64,000 nt of DNA. Source: Septoria linicola (Eukaryota; Ascomycota; Dothideomycetes; Mycosphaerellales; Mycosphaerellaceae). Both the position numbers and the translations under genes were made by a program. The first letter of the stretch is position 1; the number at the start of each line of letters is the position of its first letter. The stretch lies in contig CP099426.1 of the NCBI GenBank assembly GCA_024114885.1, forward strand, positions 682,001-746,000, in the 5' to 3' direction. The notes beneath the pieces were generated by a model, which was not told the origin of the DNA, did not search any database, and worked only from the letters and a program-made list of their open reading frames with translations. Of the stretch, positions 63,726 to 64,000 are shown piece by piece.

Positions 63726-64000
63726 TCATGCGTCCCACTCCTCCACAGACTGTCGACTGTCAAGTTCCCTCATCAACTAAACAGCATCATCAGCCCCAAC
63801 CTAGATCGTACACTAGCAACGACTTACCTCAGCAGTCGTCTGGAACCTGAGACACTCTGCAACATCTTTGCCGACCCTCAACTGCACCCCATGAGTCCAG
63901 AAGCTCCGCACCCAAGCCGCTCGCCCGCTTCGTACTTCAAGATCCGACACGATGTATCGAATGTCTCGAAGCAGCTTCCGATACTCTGGCAAGACCGAGC
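63726..64000 (-). CDS. 3' end of an unrecognised gene, cut by the window edge
   Basis: The minus-strand frame entering at the window edge reads SVLPEYRKLLRDIRYIVSD and continues WVRSFWTHGVQLRVGKDV to FQTTAE, where a GTAAGT donor begins (63827). The best acceptor places the last exon at 63749-63726, encoding SVEEWDA and a stop. An alternative acceptor 8 bases upstream would give a different, longer C-terminus. The 57 visible codons of the upstream exon have a convincing protein composition. I do not recognise the family from this fragment. Confidence 0.5.

Overview
This window is nuclear DNA of a filamentous ascomycete, most likely a Dothideomycete. The genes are interrupted by short GT-AG introns of about 44-78 bases, both strands are used without operons, and base composition is balanced. 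Several families are fungal: a DASH subunit, Rho4, a siderophore-type GATA repressor, a Cdc11/Nud1 scaffold, and proteins with LPRELRD/LPAELRN F-box-like starts. Gene models were built by hand from reading frames, splice motifs and remembered family features; no search was run. I see no CRISPR array, tRNA, rRNA, transposon, or secondary-metabolite cluster.

Left part (1-22 kb): a phosphatidylethanolamine methyltransferase (CHO2), a secreted or membrane cysteine-rich protein, a small secreted eight-cysteine protein, a leucine-rich secreted protein with a suspicious reading frame, a membrane-anchored low-complexity protein with C-terminal zinc-ligand motifs (minus), a six-exon secreted zinc endopeptidase (minus), a cyclopropane-fatty-acid-synthase-like methyltransferase, and an unrecognised nuclear-looking protein (minus) with inverted repeats upstream.

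Middle (22-41 kb): a Ufo1-like F-box/WD/UIM protein, the PP2A catalytic subunit, RNase H2 subunit C (minus), an LPAELRN-type protein, a small membrane protein, an EF-hand secretory-pathway protein ending in KKEL, and a divergent pair made of a 989-residue disordered protein and the 1848-residue Cdc11/Nud1 spindle-pole scaffold.

Right part (41-64 kb): a three-member island of LPRELRD genes (two frame-broken, one open), PEX12 and DAD1 head to head, Rho4, a long-chain-base-phosphate phosphatase, an SREA-type iron-responsive GATA factor with GATA sites of the SreA type upstream, eIF2B alpha, a secreted TAP-type serine peptidase, an HSL-type esterase, a purine-cytosine permease, a type I membrane glycoprotein, and a gene running off the right edge.

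Most of the window is conserved housekeeping: lipid methylation, phosphatase and GTPase signalling, peroxisome import, kinetochore, translation. These genes do not form a pathway together. The less ordinary parts are the secreted proteins at 6.3-15.4 kb, the decaying LPRELRD island, the SREA promoter and the repeats upstream of the 19.4-20.8 kb gene. I did not find an obvious new multi-gene system.
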